A DNA stretch of 64,000 nucleotides, taken from assembly GCF_024746835.1 (NCBI RefSeq), contig NZ_CP080530.1, forward strand, positions 868,001-932,000, given 5' to 3'. Position numbers and translations under genes: made by a program. The notes beneath the pieces are model-generated. The model saw only the letters and a list, made by a program, of their open reading frames with translations. It searched no databases and was not told the DNA's origin. Of this stretch, positions 56,721 to 64,000 are shown piece after piece; within the stretch, counting starts at the first letter, position 1, and each line of letters begins with the position of its first letter. Origin of the DNA: Mesorhizobium sp. AR02 (lineage in GTDB: Bacteria > Pseudomonadota > Alphaproteobacteria > Rhizobiales > Rhizobiaceae).

Positions 56721-56736
56721 TGTCGCGGATCCAACA
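56721..56736 (-). promoter_or_regulatory. NifA upstream activator site (TGT-N10-ACA) of ectB operon
   Basis: TGTCGCGGATCCAACA is a TGT-N10-ACA site about 90 bp above the -24 element, the usual distance for NifA with an AT-rich IHF-like stretch between. Confidence 0.7.
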
Positions 56737-56899
56737 AACACGACAGTAGGTGTCGGTTGCCCGGCGTTTTCTCAGGAATTGGCGAAGGGGTTTAACAACG
56801 CGCGACTGGGAGCGGATCACATTGCGATCGGCGCTGACGACGGAGCATGCTACAGGCCGGAAATTGAACTGATATAAGTGCGTCAAATGGATACTTAGC

Positions 56900-57391
56900 A
56901 TGGCGTTCCTAAGACTCGATCCGATCGATCTCAAAATCCTCGACGCCATCCAGCGCGACGGGCGCATCACCAAGCTGGCGCTGGCCGACAAGGTCGGCCT
57001 GTCGCCGACCCCGTGCTGGATGCGGCTGCGCAAGCTGGAAAAGGCCGGCATCGTTTCGGGCTATCACGCCAGCGTCGCCATGCGTTTGATCGCGCCGGTC
57101 GCCACCGTGCTGATGGAGGTGACGCTGGCGAACCACCGCCAGGCCGATTTCGACCGCTTTGAACGCGTCATCCGCGCCGTCCCCGAGATCGTCGCCTGCT
57201 GGTCGGTGGGTGGCGGCGTCGACTATGTTCTGAAGGTAATGGCGCGCGACATCGACGCCTATCAGCGGCTGGTCGACGCCTTGCTCGAGCGTGAGATCGG
57301 CATCGACCGTTACTTCACCTACATCGTCACCAAGACGGTGAAGGAAGAGACCGTCTTGCCGGTGGCTAACCTGCTGCCGGCGCGATCGTAA
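56900..57391 (+). CDS. AsnC/Lrp-family regulator, DoeX/AsnC type
   Basis: 163 residues: N-terminal helix-turn-helix (LDPIDLKILDAIQRDGRITK; LALADKVGLSPTPCWMRLRK) and C-terminal RAM/AsnC ligand domain (VPEIVACWSVGGGVDYVLKV). The AsnC regulator followed by an SSADH-type gene is the conserved asnC-ssd pair of ectoine/diaminobutyrate catabolism clusters (DoeX in Halomonas). The next gene here is exactly such a dehydrogenase, so regulation by a diaminobutyrate-type ligand is a reasonable inference. It is divergent from ectB, whose promoter block lies immediately upstream. Intact. Confidence 0.85.
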   Translation: MAFLRLDPIDLKILDAIQRDGRITKLALADKVGLSPTPCWMRLRKLEKAGIVSGYHASVAMRLIAPVATVLMEVTLANHRQADFDRFERVIRAVPEIVACWSVGGGVDYVLKVMARDIDAYQRLVDALLEREIGIDRYFTYIVTKTVKEETVLPVANLLPARS

Positions 57392-57527
57392 CGGGGCACG
57401 CAGAGATATCCTCTTCCCGGGGTGCACAATAGAGAGACTCTCTCTAGGGGCAGGCATCCAAACAGCCTCTCTGTCTGCCCATGGCGAATAGTCTTCCCGT
57501 ATCAGTCCGACCCGGGAGGCCTCGACC

Positions 57528-59022
57528 ATGTCCGCGCACTTTGCCCGCACGATCCGCCATGACGCGCTCGATCGCGTCGCCGACCGCCGGCTGCTGCGCG
57601 AACTCGCCTATGTCGACGGCCACTGGACGGCGAGCGAGGCCGCCGAAAGCTTCGAAGTCACCGATCCGGCCAGCGGCGCCACCATTGCCTTCGTTGCCGC
57701 GCTTGATGCGCAGCAAACGACAGAAGCGATCGATGCCGCTTCGCGCGCCTTTCCCGCCTGGCGGGCTCTGCTACCGCAGGAGCGCGCAAGGATCCTGCGA
57801 AAATGGTTCGAGCTTATCATCGCCGCCAAGGACGACCTGGCGCTGCTAATGACGCTCGAACAGGGCAAGCCACTCAAGGAGTCACTGGGCGAGATCGACT
57901 ATGCCGCCTCCTTCGTCGAATGGTATGCGGAAGAAGCCAAGCGGCTCAACGCCGAGAGTGTCACAAGCCATCTGCTCGGGGCCGAGATGATGGTGCGGCG
58001 CGAGCCGATCGGTGTCGTCGGCGTCGTCACGCCTTGGAACTTTCCGTCAGCGATGTTGACACGCAAGGCGGCGGCAGCACTCGCCGCAGGCTGCACCATC
58101 GTCGCGCATCCGTCCTCGGAAACGCCACTGTCGGCACTGGCGCTGGCCGAACTTGGCGAACGTGCCGGTCTGCCGGCTGGTGTCTTCAACGTCATCACCG
58201 GCAAGGCTTCGACGATCGTTGGGCGCAATGTGCGAGGACGCCCGCGTTCGCGCCATGAGCTTCACCGGCTCGACCGAGGTCGGCCGGTTGATCGCGGCGC
58301 AAAGTGCGCCGACGATGAAGCGGCTGGTGATGGAACTCGGCGGCCACGCTCCGCTGATCGTCTTCGACGATGCCGATATCGACAGAGCTGTGAGCATCGC
58401 TATCGACGCCAAATTCGCCACGTCAGGCCAGGACTGCCTTGCCGCCAACCGCATCTACGTGCAGCGGCCGATCTATGACCGGTTCTGCGCCGCCTTCGCC
58501 CGCCGCGTCGAGACGCTGCGGATCGGCAATGGGCTCGCCGACGAAACCGACATCGGACCGCTGATGCACGAGCGGGCCGTCAAAAAGGTCGAGGAGCAGG
58601 TTGCCGACGCGCTCGCCCGCGGCGCGCGCTGCCTTGTCGGCGGCAAGCTTCACGCGGCGGGATCGCTGTTTTACCAGTCGACGCTGCTTGTGGACGTGCC
58701 CGACGAGGCGCAGATCATGCGCGAGGAGACCTTCGGTCCCGTCGCCGCCGTGACGCCGTTTGACGACGAGGCAGAGGTTGTCGCTCGCGCCAATGCCACC
58801 GAATATGGCTTGGTCGCCTATGTCGTGACCGAGAACGGCGCGCGCCAGCAGCGCATGGGCCGCGCCCTCGACTACGGCATGGTCGCCATCAACCGCGTAA
58901 AGATCACCGGCGCGCCGATCCCGTTCGGTGGCGTCAAGCAGTCAGGCATCGGCCGCGAGGGGTCGCGCCACGGATTAGAGGCCTTCACCGATCTCAAATA
59001 TCTCTGCCTTAATGTAGCCTAG
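57528..59022 (+). pseudogene. SSADH-type aldehyde dehydrogenase (ssd/DoeC-like), one frameshift
   Basis: Starts at ATG 57528 behind GGGAGG. The first frame contains VTPWNFPSAMLTRKAAAALA and runs until GKASTIVG; at the GGG of 58221-58223 an extra G shifts the frame, and the rest (AMCEDARVRAMSFTGSTEVG, LELGGHAPLIVFDDADIDRA, GQDCLAANRIYVQ with the catalytic Cys, PFGGVKQSGIGREGSRHGLE) continues to 59022. Removing one G restores a ~497-residue enzyme. In ectoine catabolism the equivalent enzyme oxidises aspartate semialdehyde to aspartate. As read it is broken, but the position in a G-run makes a sequencing error possible. Confidence 0.87.
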
Positions 59023-59339
59023 GTGTTCGGTCCGGCATGTGATGGATTGGGTTTAGCCTGAAACCTTTGCGGCTGCTCAGTCCAGATTTTGCAGATGTGC
59101 TCGAAGGGGGTTAGGCCACTGAATGTGCAGAAGTCTGTCTACCTCATGGCGAGAAAAGCCAAGCCCCCGACCAAGCGAGGTAAGCGGCGCTCGAGGGTCT
59201 CTTGCGCCAATGATGTTTGAATCGGGACTGTCATTGTTGAGGGTAGCCGCGTCCACAACGCCATAGCCCCCATGGACGAATAGGCCTAGCCAAAAAAACA
59301 TTGAAACACACGATTTGCAAGCCATTGAGGGGTACTCTG
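59023..59339. other. Spacer downstream of the dehydrogenase
   Basis: About 320 bp; a minus-strand frame (59077-59583) covers it but has no recognisable product. Confidence 0.4.
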
Positions 59340-59950
59340 TACGCCCTGTGAATCTACTTCCCGGTTCCGTCCGCATCCGCCGGGTCGTGACGACGCGGCT
59401 CGATCGTCTGATAAATGCGGCGGGGCGGGACACCGAGCCCGGCAACCTTTCCTGCCTCACCTGCCGGTGTCCCGTACTCGTAAGGCTGGAATGGCGAGCC
59501 ACCGGTAAGGTATACGGGCGCCCGTGGATCGCCGCTTCCCTCCGCTTCATCACTTTGTGATATGTTTCGGGCGTCGGCGTCATCTACCGTTTGATGGATG
59601 ATCCGTTGCAACTTTCGGCCTAACACTCCGACTGAACACATATCCCACAGGGCATAGGCTCCTTTGTCGCGGCCTCGAAGGTGACGAGCATTCACAACCA
59701 GTTGGCGCCCGAGCTCGGCGGCGCGGATGCGAATGCTGCGCCAGGCCTCCAACATCGGTAGGACGATAGGAGCAAGCTCGTTCTGGTCGGGAAGAAGGCT
59801 CCGGACATTCTTTTCGAATGTAGTTCCCTTACCTGCGGGAACAAGCAAGCCGAACGTTTTCATGATCCCTCGGCTCTGGTTGGAATGCTCGACGGTGGTC
59901 CGGACCAGCCGGGTGCGTGCTGCCACGAGCGTGCGGGTCATCATGCGTTT
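59340..59950 (-). pseudogene. IS110-family transposase, internal remnant
   Basis: The frame reads SRGIMKTFGLLVPAGKGTTF and APIVLPMLEAWRSIRIRAAE, the linker region of IS110 transposases between the catalytic domains, then loses similarity; YEYGTPAGEAGKVAG near the end recalls the 'Y-x-S-G-E' stretch in another frame. Both ends of the gene are missing. Confidence 0.55.
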
Positions 59951-60075
59951 GGCTCACACCTCTCGGTGGGAGGGGCTTTGCCGTCATTCAACAATGTCGT
60001 CGGCTTTCTCGCCGGTGGCGATGCGCATGACGCGGACGGCGTTGACGATTACGTCGGCAGGGGCGCTTCTGGCTT

Positions 60076-60264
60076 TCAGGTCCGGTTGGCATTTGTGCTG
60101 CCTTTGTTTGGCGGACATGCCGGCAAATCATCGATTTCAGGCTGATAGCCCTTTGCCTCGTATTCGCTGGCAGGGATCTCCAACTCCTTGCCGTCGCCAT
60201 AACGAATCCAAACGCTATCCTGCGTAGCCCATCCGTCTTTGATCTTGCAAACTCCAGCTACCAT
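60076..60264 (-). CDS. Small hypothetical protein with strong expression signals
   Basis: 62 residues, MVAGVCKIKDGWATQDSVWI followed by RYGDGKELEIPASEYEAKGY. AGGAG precedes the ATG by eight bases and a sigma70-like promoter lies just above. The even codon use and signals make a real gene likely. The compact beta-strand pattern and the Cys residues at 6 and 50 are all that can be said; no family recognised. Confidence 0.6.
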   Translation of the reverse strand: MVAGVCKIKDGWATQDSVWIRYGDGKELEIPASEYEAKGYQPEIDDLPACPPNKGSTNANRT

Positions 60265-60288
60265 GCGAAAGCTCCTGGCTTTCCGCTA

Positions 60289-60317
60289 AGCATAGCCGCT
60301 CTCGCATACGGCTTCAA
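60289..60317 (-). promoter_or_regulatory. Sigma70-like promoter of the 62-residue gene
   Basis: On the minus strand TTGAAG and TATGCT are separated by 17 bases, about 25 bp above the ATG at 60264. Confidence 0.45.
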
Positions 60318-61303
60318 ACGCGACTGATGAGTTTATAGATTCAAACTAAGACAACTAGCTCTTAATCGCTGCGCAGTATCTTTGCTTCAGGCGCGGCTGC
60401 AACGAAAGCTCTTCGAGTAACTGGCGGGTGAGCCTTGCCACGCAACACCTGAAGACAGGCGTCCATCGCTACCTCCCGTTTCACGGTCTGACGATCAAGA
60501 TCAACAGCAGGATAGCGGCCGCGTCATTGACATCGAACACGATACGCTCTGAGCTGTGCCGGCCACCCGAAAAACGACCGGCCTCTCAAATCTGCTCAAG
60601 CCGGTCATCTCTGCGCCACCAAGCCGATCATAGGCCAGTTCGCTGCGGGGCCGAGCCGGTTGCGCTGCGAACTGTAAAATGTCGACACAATGCCCTCTGG
60701 ATGCCCAGCGCCGGCCTGTCGATACGGGCGATATGGCACCAAGGACAGTCCCATTCCTTCCAGTCGTTGCAAGCGCTGACCCTCATAGTCGAGATCGAAA
60801 CAGCTGATCGAGCGATGATGGTAGCCAGTTCCTGGGATGCACCACCCGCTACGGCGATTATTTCGGCGAGCCCGGCGGGGAGATGCGCCGCTACCCCCCA
60901 GAGCTCTTCGCGCCGCCCAACGGTAATTTTCTGCTTTTGATGCAGCCTAGCTCAGACCGCCGAGAGGCTGGCGAAGTTTCCTCGCCCTCATCGCGGTGGT
61001 CAACTGCCGCATATTCTTCATCACTATGTCGGCGCGCCAAGCCAGACGCCACGGCCGACATCGTTCTCACCTTCGCCGAAATCACTGCGTTCGACCGGAT
61101 CGACGCGCCCCGAACGCGACCGCGCCTGCAACGGTCCACTCTTGCCGCTTACCTGCTGCAAATTGCCATGCTTATCGGCACCTCGCCCTCAGCGGGTTCT
61201 AAAGCCGCGGGCTAGCTAAGCTAGAACGTCTCGAATGACATCGCGAAGGTATCATAACCGACAGCCTCGGATGACGTCGAAAACCAACAACTGCTATCGG
61301 GTT
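60318..61303. other. Long stretch with at most a GNAT relic
   Basis: About 1 kb. Around 60850-60945 the plus strand reads YFGEPGGEMRRYPPELFAPP and NGNFLLL, reminiscent of the first strands of a GNAT acetyltransferase, but the acetyl-CoA motif is not found. Nothing else was recognised. Confidence 0.35.
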
Positions 61304-61319
61304 TGTCAAGTTCGCGACA
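61304..61319 (+). promoter_or_regulatory. NifA upstream activator site of the 98-residue gene
   Basis: TGTCAAGTTCGCGACA is a TGT-N10-ACA site, with a core related to those of ectA and ectB (TTCGCGACAC versus TCCGCGACAC). Confidence 0.68.
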
Positions 61320-61408
61320 CGACCCGCCTTAGAACGGATGTCCTGCTGTACGCAATTTAACCATTGAAAGCTTTGCGGATAATTTGTGCTGACGCTCTAT
61401 GGGGGCAG

Positions 61409-61425
61409 TTGGCACGATTGTTGAA
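61409..61425 (+). promoter_or_regulatory. -24/-12-like sigma54 promoter of the 98-residue gene
   Basis: TTGGCACGATTGTTGAA has a consensus -24 (TGGCACG) and a -12 TTGA in place of TTGC. It lies 90 bp after the NifA site. Confidence 0.68.
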
Positions 61426-61586
61426 GCTCCAAGTCAAGACCTAGACTAAGACTAGCCATGGGAAATCGCACGTGAGGGCCAGAAGTTCGTGCCACGGGAC
61501 ATGAAGGCATAACGGTGCGCTCGCGGCGCTAGAGGTATTTGAAATGGGCATCGGACAGCGGAAGCCCCATTGGACGAGAAGTTGAC

Positions 61587-61883
61587 ATGAAGACGATGCA
61601 GGAAAAGGACATCCCGGCGTTCGTGCAATCAGTTGTCGATATTGGCTGCGGCATACACGCGATTGGCCACTGGGGATACGTCTTTGGTGATGGCGAGTTA
61701 ACGCCGGCGCAACAGAGGGCCATCGTGCCACAACTGCGCTGGATTGCCGAAACCTACGGCGAACGCGATCATCTCATGGATGAGATAATCGCACATCTGC
61801 GGTCGATCGGACGCTATGTCGAGATTGAGCCGCAGACAGGTGTCCCTGATGGCGGAAACCGGATCCGCCTAAGTCGCCATTGA
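61587..61883 (+). CDS. Unknown 98-residue protein behind a NifA/sigma54-type promoter
   Basis: Starts at ATG 61587 behind GAGAAG. The product, MKTMQEKDIPAFVQSVVDIG followed by CGIHAIGHWGYVFGDGELTP, is compact and mixed helix/strand, with one Cys-Gly-Ile-His and a Gly-His-Trp-Gly that could bind a metal or haem. The second half (QQRAIVPQLRWIAETYGERD) is helical. No family recognised. It is the only open gene after the 61304/61409 promoter, about 160 bp from the -12 element, so it is a candidate member of the NifA regulon. Confidence 0.65.
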   Translation: MKTMQEKDIPAFVQSVVDIGCGIHAIGHWGYVFGDGELTPAQQRAIVPQLRWIAETYGERDHLMDEIIAHLRSIGRYVEIEPQTGVPDGGNRIRLSRH

Positions 61884-62139
61884 AAATGGCGGACTCGGAA
61901 CTTGGCATTTTTTCCCGTTTTTCCTATCAAGTTGATCGTAGCGGAACCAAGCGAAAGGCGCAGATCAAGTAAGAGCATGGGTGCCCATTTCACTGGATCA
62001 CACGCAGAAGCCTGGTCACTCGATTCTTGATGCGAGGCTTCGTAAGCGGGACATTGAGCGCTTCATGGGCAGCGCGAAAGATTGTTCCGCAGCCCTTTCA
62101 TTTTGAGAAGCGCACGGAGGGATCGGATCGCCAAAGGCT
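61884..62139. other. Intergenic stretch, no gene recognised
   Basis: About 260 bp between the 98-residue gene and the second promoter block; nothing supported. Confidence 0.4.
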
Positions 62140-62263
62140 TGTTGTCGGAGCGGGGGCCTGCTCCGTCGTCAGCGCCGATCGCAAGATGATCCGCTACCAG
62201 TCCCGTTGTTAAACCCCGTCGCCATTCCTGAGAAAACGCCGGGACGACATCTACTGTCGTGTT

Positions 62264-62279
62264 TGTCGAATCCGCGACA
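62264..62279 (+). promoter_or_regulatory. NifA upstream activator site of ectA
   Basis: TGTCGAATCCGCGACA is a TGT-N10-ACA site 104 bp above the -24 GG. Confidence 0.72.
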
Positions 62280-62365
62280 CATTGTTTTCGGCCGTGCCTG
62301 CTGCACTCCGGGTCAAGTCATTGAACAAAACTCAGCAAAATATTTCTAAAGCTCCCTCGGCGCAG

Positions 62366-62382
62366 TTGGCATGACTTTTGAG
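62366..62382 (+). promoter_or_regulatory. -24/-12-like sigma54 promoter of ectA
   Basis: TTGGCATGACTTTTGAG, identical to the element before ectB. It predicts a transcript start near 62393, about 45 bp before the ectA start. Confidence 0.7.
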
Positions 62383-62439
62383 AACTCCTCTTCGTGAAAC
62401 GCGACTCGAAGCGACACTGGTGTTCGCCCGGAGGTTTCG

Positions 62440-62989
62440 ATGGTCAGTGATAGCCAGTGCTTCTCGTTGCCACGCAACGTCCCGTTGCCGCGAGTGACAT
62501 TCCGAAGACCGACCGAGATTGATGCAGCTGTTGTATGGGACCTCATTGCGAGGTGCCCGCCACTGGACCGCAACTCGCTGTACTGCGAGCTCCTGCTCTG
62601 CACTGATTTCGCCGACACCTGCGTGCTCGCTGAGCCTGCCGGGGCGGTGGTTGGGTGGATGTCGGCTTATCGGCGGCCGAGCGAGCCCTCGACGCTCTTC
62701 ATTTTGGCAGATTGCCGTGCATCCTGAGAAACGCAACACAGGGGTGGGCAAGGGCCTGATCATCTCAGCCCTGAACAGGCCATCTTGCGAGAGCGTGACG
62801 CAAATCAAAGCCACGGTGACGCTCAGCAACCGGGCGTCCAAGTTGCTCTTCCCAGATGTGGCTCGGGACCTACGCGCGCCAATGCGGCAAGCTCTCCGGT
62901 TCGATCGCCAAGCCCATTTTAAGGGACAGCATGAGAGCGAGCACACGTTCGACATTGCGATACGAGAAGCTCGCGACAATTCGCCCTGA
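62440..62989 (+). pseudogene. ectA: L-2,4-diaminobutyrate N-gamma-acetyltransferase (EctA), one frameshift
   Basis: Starts at ATG 62440 with GGAGGTTTCG upstream. The first frame reads TFRRPTEIDAAVVWDLIARC, then PPLDRNSLYCELLLCTDFAD and TCVLAEPAGAVVGWMSAYRR, specific for EctA (GNAT superfamily). At a TTTT run (62702-62705) one extra T shifts the frame. The continuation FWQIAVHPEKRNTGVGKGLI (acetyl-CoA binding loop R/Q-x-x-G-x-G/A) to FKGQHESEHTFDIAIREARD completes the protein in the second frame at 62989. With TTT the enzyme would be whole (~183 residues). It may be a true mutation or a homopolymer error. Confidence 0.88.
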
Positions 62990-63029
62990 TTTTCAGTGCA
63001 TTTTCAATCTAACGGTAGAGTACCCTGCA

Positions 63030-63740
63030 ATGCATGACCACGCGACCACCCTTGAGGTATCGACATATATCTGCTCGCTTGACCAAAAGGCCCGTAAAGC
63101 GGGCGTTCAATTCAGGATGGGGGAAGATTTTGAGGAGTACCTTTCAATTACCAGTAAGATTTCCGGGAAATATCCTACCTTTCCGAACTTCCGCCCGGAT
63201 TGTTCACAGCTTGAGCCCGGCCAGGCGTTTTGGGTCGTTGGAGAAGATAAATTCGGTAAAGTAGCGCATGTCCAGGCGCTTCGTGTGGATGATCTGGCGC
63301 CTACCACCTTGGCTGACCATCTTGAGTCATTGAAAGCCTGCTATGTGGATCCTGCAAGGCATGCCGGCCCGGGTTCGTCGTGTGTTTGTGTCGCGCCGAC
63401 TGCTCGGATTATAAGCGGGATCGTTGCGTATCACGGCGATTTATGGCTCCGAAGTGACCTTAGAGGACGGGGCTTAGCACCCACGCTTGCAGGTGTCGCT
63501 TTTGGGCTGGCATGGGCGAAATGGTCCCCCGATTTCATCTATGCTCTTGTGCCTACTTGGCTCATCCAAAAGGGAGTCGCCGATCAATACGGCTATCTTC
63601 ACAAAGAAGCACATGGATCCGTCCTGAGTTTACCTGATCGAGACATCGAAGATGATGACTGGCTCATTTGGCTAACTCAACGCGAGTTATCCCAGCTAAT
63701 CAAATGTTCGGCGAATGAAACGATCGAGCGGCTTTCTTGA
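63030..63740 (+). CDS. Hypothetical protein, GNAT-like fold possible
   Basis: 236 residues from ATG 63030, 40 bp after ectA on the same strand, so probably in the ectA transcription unit. The second half (YHGDLWLRSDLRGRGLAPTL followed by AGVAFGLAWAKWSPDFIYAL) looks like the acetyl-CoA binding segment of a GNAT enzyme (R-G-x-G-L-A), and ends KGVADQYGYLHKEAHGSVL. The first half has no recognisable motif. Intact. Substrate unknown; an acyltransferase acting on a product of the neighbouring pathway is only a guess. The ribosome site is weak. Confidence 0.65.
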   Translation: MHDHATTLEVSTYICSLDQKARKAGVQFRMGEDFEEYLSITSKISGKYPTFPNFRPDCSQLEPGQAFWVVGEDKFGKVAHVQALRVDDLAPTTLADHLESLKACYVDPARHAGPGSSCVCVAPTARIISGIVAYHGDLWLRSDLRGRGLAPTLAGVAFGLAWAKWSPDFIYALVPTWLIQKGVADQYGYLHKEAHGSVLSLPDRDIEDDDWLIWLTQRELSQLIKCSANETIERLS

Positions 63741-64000
63741 GCGCAATTTTACTGTCGGATTTAGTCTTTCTCAGAGCTTTCTGATTGGGATCTTGAAGTC
63801 AAGCCGCTCCTGTTCTTCCGGATCGTATCGTCCGCGGTCAGGCGCTTCTCTTCGCGATCGGCGCTGGGCCGCCGCATAATGAGGGCAAGGGGCAAGGCGT
63901 CTCACTCTGTTTCACGACCTTTGAAGGCTTTCGGCCCCAAGGCGGAACTCGGTCGTACGGGCGGAAACAGCCCAGGTGGGAGCATGCGCCACGGCAGACC
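63741..64000. other. Window end, no gene recognised
   Basis: About 260 bp with no supported feature. Confidence 0.4.

Larger units (their letters stand above)
56570..56855 (-). repeat. ~285-bp promoter block, copy 1 (inverted relative to copy 2)
   Basis: The minus strand of this block and the plus strand of 62140-62430 are alignable throughout, with long shared runs such as CTCCGTCGTCAGCGCCGATC, CCTGAGAAAACGCCGGG, AAACTCAGYAAAATATTTCT and GGCATGACTTTTGAG. Confidence 0.85.
62140..62430 (+). repeat. ~285-bp promoter block, copy 2
   Basis: The same block as 56570-56855 in inverted orientation, carrying the NifA site, the AT-rich stretch and the -24/-12 element, and ending a few bases before the ectA ribosome site. 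Confidence 0.85.

Noticed and set aside
1..64000. tRNA, rRNA, CRISPR arrays, riboswitches and integrase attachment sites
   Set aside because: Looked for but none could be supported from the sequence by eye.

Overview
The window reads as part of a rhizobial symbiosis island, most likely from Mesorhizobium or a close relative. It has moderately high GC, a nodM gene behind a good nod box, a type III effector behind a tts box, a truncated uptake-hydrogenase gene behind a sigma54 promoter, three NifA/sigma54-type promoters, a SyrB-like protein, a Ros/MucR protein, and a very high load of insertion sequences and broken genes. No replication, conjugation, tRNA or rRNA gene and no CRISPR array was seen.

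Layout. 0-2.5 kb: an edge-truncated transposase and an IS630-type element. 2.5-9 kb: nodM with its nod box, a PhyH-type dioxygenase, and a TolC-type outer-membrane protein. 9-14 kb: relics (SLOG/DUF2493, LuxR, MocR, HipA, IS110), IS6-type copy 1, an IS66 tail, and a syrB-like gene. 14-22.6 kb: kup; a 1647-residue NopD/Bel2-5-like SUMO-protease effector with seven tandem modules; a DUF418/YeiB-like membrane protein. 22.7-31.4 kb: a broken AAA ATPase, an ISKra4-type element, IS6 copy 2 with a 2585-bp IS66 element inside it, a secreted trypsin-like protease, and IS6 copy 3, which has cut off hupS. 32-39.8 kb: two AAA-type ATPases (DUF4143 and DUF234), relics, a frameshifted di-haem peroxidase, a zinc-ligand-less MucR, and cspA. 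40.4-43.6 kb: an IS1380 element and a decayed biotin carboxylase/acyl-CoA ligase chimera. 44.8-49.5 kb: an M16 protease pair and an SSADH-type dehydrogenase. 49.9-52.9 kb: an IS/TA/resolvase graveyard. 52.9-63 kb: an ectoine-type cluster.

The most notable feature is the ectoine region. ectB, ectC and the ectoine-type aspartokinase form a leftward operon (56442 to 52941), while ectA lies 6 kb away and points right (62440). Both ectB and ectA are preceded by copies, in inverted orientation, of one ~285-bp promoter block holding a TGT-N10-ACA NifA site and a -24/-12-like element. Between them lie an AsnC/Lrp regulator and an SSADH-type gene (the asnC-ssd pair known from ectoine catabolism clusters). 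A third NifA/sigma54-type promoter there precedes a small unknown gene. This suggests that compatible-solute or diaminobutyrate metabolism was wired to the nitrogen-fixation regulator. ectA, ectC and ssd are each frameshifted as read, and EctC also lacks a conserved metal-ligand Glu, so the pathway may be decaying. Several frameshifts lie in homopolymers, so sequencing error has to be excluded first.
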